Assembly (NCBI GenBank): GCA_902493895.1
Contig: CABUQW010000059.1
Span: 1-8,220 of the forward strand
Direction: 5' to 3'
Length of the DNA: 8,220 nucleotides
Source: an uncultured Collinsella sp.
Lineage (GTDB): Bacteria > Actinomycetota > Coriobacteriia > Coriobacteriales > Coriobacteriaceae
Below are positions 6,110-8,220 of the stretch, in pieces. The position numbers were made by a program, and so were the translations under genes. The notes under the pieces are model-generated. The model saw only the letters and a list, made by a program, of their open reading frames with translations, was not told the origin of the DNA and ran no database searches. The first letter of the stretch is position 1, and each line of letters opens with the position of its first letter.

Positions 6110-7003
6110 CTAGAGCAAGGTGACGCTAAAGCTGCGTTTATCGGTAGCGCCGGGAGCCAAGGTGATGGTGTTGACCTTGTGCTCAAAGACGTCGTCCTCG
6201 GTGTCCATGGTGGTATGACCGGTCCAGGGCTCGAGCGCCACAAACGGGGCATCGTTGGCGGCAGACCACACGCCAATGTACTTAAAGCCCTCAAGGTCGA
6301 TCTTGACGCCGTGGCCCGACTTGCGGCCGCGCAGCGTGAGCGTGGAGCCCGGGGTATCGGTGAACATGATGGCGTCGTTATCGAAGCTGCGGTGCGTGAT
6401 GGGCAGCACGTCCGAGTTATCGGGAGCCTTGTAGCTACCCTCGAACGTCATAAGACCGTCGGGCGTGATGATGGGAGCCTCGTTGGTCCAAGCCTCGGTA
6501 AACGCCAGCTCGTAATCCTCGAACGCCTCGTCCTCGGCACCGGGGGCGGGCACGTTAAATGCGGGGTGGCCGCCCACCGAGAACGGCAGGTCCACGTCGC
6601 CGGTGTTGGTGACGGCAAAGGTCTGCGTGAGGGTGGCGTCGCCGGTCAAGGCATAGGTCATGTTGAGCTTAAAGTGGAACGGGAACGCCTTGAGCGACTC
6701 GGGCGTATCGGTAATCTCGTACGTTACCGAGGAGCCGTCCTCCGAAACCTCGACCAGCTTGTGCTCGACGATGCGCGCGAGTCCGTGGCGCGGCATCTCG
6801 CAGGTGCCGGCCGCAGACGTTGCCGTGTTGTTGCGCAGCGAGCCCACAATGGGGAACAGGATGGGCGCGTGCTTGCCCCAAAAGGCGGGGTCGCCCTGCC
6901 ACAGATACTCGTTGCCGTTGAGGGCAAGGCTCGTGAGCTGGGCGCCCATGGAATCGATGGCCGCGGTGAGGCCGCCGCGCTTGATGGTAGTGACGGTAGA
7001 CAT
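6110..7003 (-). CDS. Aldose 1-epimerase family protein (LacX/GalM-like)
   Basis: Galactose mutarotase-like protein of 297 residues, expected to interconvert alpha and beta anomers of aldoses in the cytoplasm; no signal peptide is seen. The LacX-type opening is clear: NEYLWQGDPAFWGKHAPILF (31-50) and PIVGSLRNN (51-59). Candidate catalytic residues are His73 in MPRHGLAR, His146 in SVGGHPAFN and the general-base Glu257 in ALEPWTG, all in the family spacing. The frame is open to 7027, but the ATG at 7003 has GGAGGAAG just upstream (7008-7015) and places the family start correctly. It appears to be a single-gene unit: a terminator follows at 6052-6013 and 113 bases precede it. No other sugar-metabolism gene is in view, so the natural sugar cannot be named. 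The LacX subgroup also includes members acting on modified or phosphorylated hexoses. Confidence 0.92.
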   Translation of the reverse strand: MSTVTTIKRGGLTAAIDSMGAQLTSLALNGNEYLWQGDPAFWGKHAPILFPIVGSLRNNTATSAAGTCEMPRHGLARIVEHKLVEVSEDGSSVTYEITDTPESLKAFPFHFKLNMTYALTGDATLTQTFAVTNTGDVDLPFSVGGHPAFNVPAPGAEDEAFEDYELAFTEAWTNEAPIITPDGLMTFEGSYKAPDNSDVLPITHRSFDNDAIMFTDTPGSTLTLRGRKSGHGVKIDLEGFKYIGVWSAANDAPFVALEPWTGHTTMDTEDDVFEHKVNTITLAPGATDKRSFSVTLL

Positions 7004-7023
7004 GCTACTTCCTCCAAAAGTAA

Positions 7024-7046
7024 ACAATAGTGTCGAGGGCTATTGT
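7024..7046. promoter_or_regulatory. Operator-like palindrome upstream of the aldose epimerase
   Basis: ACAATAG (7024-7030) and CTATTGT (7040-7046) form a perfect 7-bp inverted repeat with a 9-base spacer, 20 bases before the epimerase ATG. On the minus strand TATTGT (7023-7028 region) could serve as a -10, so a repressor bound here would block transcription. A leader stem-loop is the alternative. No flanking -35 is convincing. Confidence 0.4.
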
Positions 7047-7116
7047 CCCACTCTTGGCGGCGGGACGGGACGGCAGGCGATTATTGAGTAGCCATAGCGG
7101 AATGAGCGGCGAGCGC

Positions 7117-7986
7117 CTACTGGGTATCCACGTAAAGGTCGAACCCGCCCTGCGGTGTGGTGTCAACCGTATCGGGCGCCTGTGAGTTAAAGCTCACGGG
7201 GACCATGCGCTTTGAGGCGCGGAAGCGCGTGCCGTCGGTGGCGACGGGCGGCTCGTCGACGGTGAGCTCGTAGTCGCCGGGCTTAAGTTCGATGCCGTCA
7301 CCAGCGGAATTGACGTATTGATACTCGTCAATCGTCTGTCCTTTGAGCGTGCGCCCCACGATGTGGATGAGCATTTGGCTGTCGCCGCGCGCGGTGTCCC
7401 ACGTCGCGCCGTCCTTGACCTCGACCGACACATGTACCGAGCGCGTGCGGCCGAGCGATTGCTCGACAGACATCTCGACCTTGGCGGCGTCTTTTCGCTG
7501 TTGTTCGACATGGCTCCAGACGTTTCCAATTACCGAGCATGCGATAACGCCGGCCATGAAGGCGATAAGGATGGGGCCGAGCGGCGAGCGACGTCCTGCA
7601 TCTTCCTCGCGAGACAGATCGGGACGACGTGTGGGCGCGGGTGCCTGGGCACCCTGCGAGGGCACGTCGAGAATACTGAAGGATGCCGTGCTGTCGGGAT
7701 CGATGGTGTGACGCGGCTGTGGGGTCTTTGCCGGCGAGATCGACATGTCGGCTGGCTCGCCGAGCGTGGCCGTAGCGTCGGCCTTGGCCTCGTCTGCCTC
7801 GGCCTGGGCCCAAGCTTGTTCGAAGGTCAGGGGCTCGACGGGGTCGAGGGCGGCGTCCGAGTCGGCGGCGACGTCGTTGCCGGTCTCGCCCTCGTCGCTC
7901 GACACGTCACGCGGCATGGGCTCGTCCCACTCCTCGTCCGGAGCCTCACCCTCGCTATACCACCATTCAAAGTTATCGATATCCAT
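7117..7986 (-). CDS. Uncharacterised single-pass membrane protein with acidic N-terminus
   Basis: I do not recognise this family. The 289 residues fall into three parts. Residues 1-135 are low in complexity and very acidic at first (18 Asp/Glu in the first 50), begin MDIDNFEWWYSEGEAPDEEW, and end in a basic patch (RR at 120-121, GRR at 131-133). Residues 136-156 form one hydrophobic membrane span. Residues 157-289 are probably outside the cell and rich in predicted beta strand; IELKPGDYELTVDEPP (232-247) resembles the strand pattern of Cna-B or transthyretin-like domains, a weak hint only. The positive residues before the span favour a cytoplasmic N-terminus. ATG at 7986 with AAGGGG eight bases upstream (7995-8000). 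It shows no operon link beyond sharing strand with the epimerase gene 113 bases downstream. A role in envelope or signalling is possible but unsupported. Confidence 0.8.
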   Translation of the reverse strand: MDIDNFEWWYSEGEAPDEEWDEPMPRDVSSDEGETGNDVAADSDAALDPVEPLTFEQAWAQAEADEAKADATATLGEPADMSISPAKTPQPRHTIDPDSTASFSILDVPSQGAQAPAPTRRPDLSREEDAGRRSPLGPILIAFMAGVIACSVIGNVWSHVEQQRKDAAKVEMSVEQSLGRTRSVHVSVEVKDGATWDTARGDSQMLIHIVGRTLKGQTIDEYQYVNSAGDGIELKPGDYELTVDEPPVATDGTRFRASKRMVPVSFNSQAPDTVDTTPQGGFDLYVDTQ

Positions 7987-8110
7987 ACGGGGCGCCCCTT
8001 AGGCCTCGCAAATAAATACTTGCCAGCCTTATACCCCCAGACGGCGCTGGAGCTCGCCGGCACAGACAGGAAAACCGTCACAACATTCGACACTTTTCCT
8101 CGAATGGGGG
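7987..8110 (-). promoter_or_regulatory. Upstream region of the membrane protein gene
   Basis: This gap holds the ribosome binding site (AAGGGG, 7995-8000, partly inside the palindrome GGGGCGCCCC at 7989-7998) and an AT-rich patch with two possible -10 boxes on the minus strand: TATTTA (8013-8018) and TATAAG (8028-8033). Neither has a good -35. No gene is seen here. Confidence 0.25.
8084..8106. other. Stem-loop abutting the insertion sequence end
   Basis: CATTCGA (8084-8090) pairs with TCGAATG (8100-8106), 7 bp around a 9-base pyrimidine-rich loop. It ends four bases before the probable insertion sequence end at 8111. It may be the remains of a terminator or a preferred insertion target; it lacks a U-tract on the plus strand. 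Confidence 0.35.
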
Positions 8111-8125
8111 TGCGGACAGAAAGTT

Positions 8126-8142
8126 GGACCGCGGGGCGGTCC
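8126..8142 (+). promoter_or_regulatory. Stem-loop ahead of the transposase ribosome binding site
   Basis: GGACCGC (8126-8132) pairs with GCGGTCC (8136-8142) around GGG, 7 bp of nearly all G-C pairs. It overlaps the inner part of the probable terminal repeat and ends five bases before the GGAGG at 8148-8152. Such hairpins at insertion sequence ends can limit transposase translation from outside transcripts; that role is inferred here. Confidence 0.45.
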
Positions 8143-8157
8143 GGACTGGAGGTTCGC

Positions 8158-8220
8158 ATGTACAGCAGGGAGAAGGTCGAGCTCTTCCTCCTGGCGACGG
8201 AGGACGGCATGGGGCCGACC
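8158..8220 (+). CDS. Transposase N-terminus (partial, runs off the window)
   Basis: Only the first 21 codons are visible: MYSREKVELFLLATEDGMGP followed by Thr, with the frame open at the window edge. GGAGG (8148-8152) five bases upstream gives a strong start. The short sequence fits the beginning of a helix-turn-helix domain as in IS3-type OrfA or single-frame transposases, which would bind the insertion sequence ends. It is the only plus-strand gene. The right edge is the limit of the window, so whether the gene is intact, split into orfA/orfB by frameshifting or broken cannot be judged. Family call is moderate: it depends on resemblance to remembered Collinsella transposases and on the terminal repeat just upstream. 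Confidence 0.6.
   Translation, partial: MYSREKVELFLLATEDGMGPT

Larger units (their letters stand above)
8111..8220 (+). mobile_element. Left end of an insertion sequence (probably IS3 family), truncated by the window
   Basis: TGCGGACAGAAAGTTGGACC (8111-8130) looks like an IS3-type terminal inverted repeat: it starts with TG and stands just ahead of a plus-strand transposase start, against an otherwise all-minus gene order. The right end lies outside the window, so the inverted repeat match and target duplication cannot be checked. Family assignment rests on recall of similar elements in Collinsella. Confidence 0.6.

Noticed and set aside
5848..6294. N-terminal extension of the binding-protein frame to a start at 6294
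   Set aside because: It would run through the terminator and into the epimerase gene, and would bury the lipoprotein signal peptide 149 residues inside the protein. The start at 5847 has a good ribosome binding site.
6026..7030. Plus-strand frame of 334 codons opposite the aldose epimerase
   Set aside because: Antisense to a gene with intact catalytic motifs; composition is shadow-like and its start falls inside the terminator hairpin.
7047..7116. Possible terminator for the membrane protein gene
   Set aside because: Only short stems such as GTCCC with GGGAC are found and none is followed by a U-tract, so no terminator is called between 7117 and the epimerase promoter region.

Overview
The window looks like chromosomal DNA of a high-GC Gram-positive gut actinobacterium of the Coriobacteriia, most likely Collinsella or a close relative. 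This is an inference from the G+C-rich coding style, the protein sequences and the insertion-sequence start at the right edge; no database search was possible. All complete genes lie on the minus strand, so they read from right to left. Only the transposase fragment at the right edge is on the plus strand.

In order of minus-strand transcription: (1) 7986-7117, an unrecognised single-pass membrane protein with a very acidic N-terminus; (2) 7003-6110, a LacX/GalM-type aldose 1-epimerase followed by a clear intrinsic terminator; (3) a four-gene block made of an amino-acid ABC importer (lipoprotein binding protein 5847-4921, permease 4911-3763, ATPase 3740-2955) and then an M20-family metallopeptidase (2882-1467); (4) after a 248-base gap, prfA (release factor 1, 1218-151), followed by two stem-loops. 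From 8111 the left end of an insertion sequence (probably IS3 family) begins and runs out of the window.

The importer genes are tightly packed: 9 bases separate binding protein and permease, with the permease ribosome binding site touching the binding-protein stop, and 22 bases separate permease and ATPase. They should form one operon. The M20 peptidase follows after 72 bases containing a stem-loop without a U-tract, so read-through is plausible. Import of an amino acid or small peptide-like compound followed by cytoplasmic hydrolysis is a reasonable model, but it is inferred from position only.

I see no CRISPR array, tRNA, rRNA, defence system or obvious new multi-gene system. The best unexplained structure is a pair of long, nearly palindromic elements (12-110 and 5989-6079). 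They differ in sequence but share one architecture: a long outer stem, a loosely paired middle, an inner stem, a single-base bulge and an identical GACC-AGAA-GGTC cap. They may be elaborate terminators or members of a dispersed repeat or RNA family. The rest is fairly ordinary chromosome.
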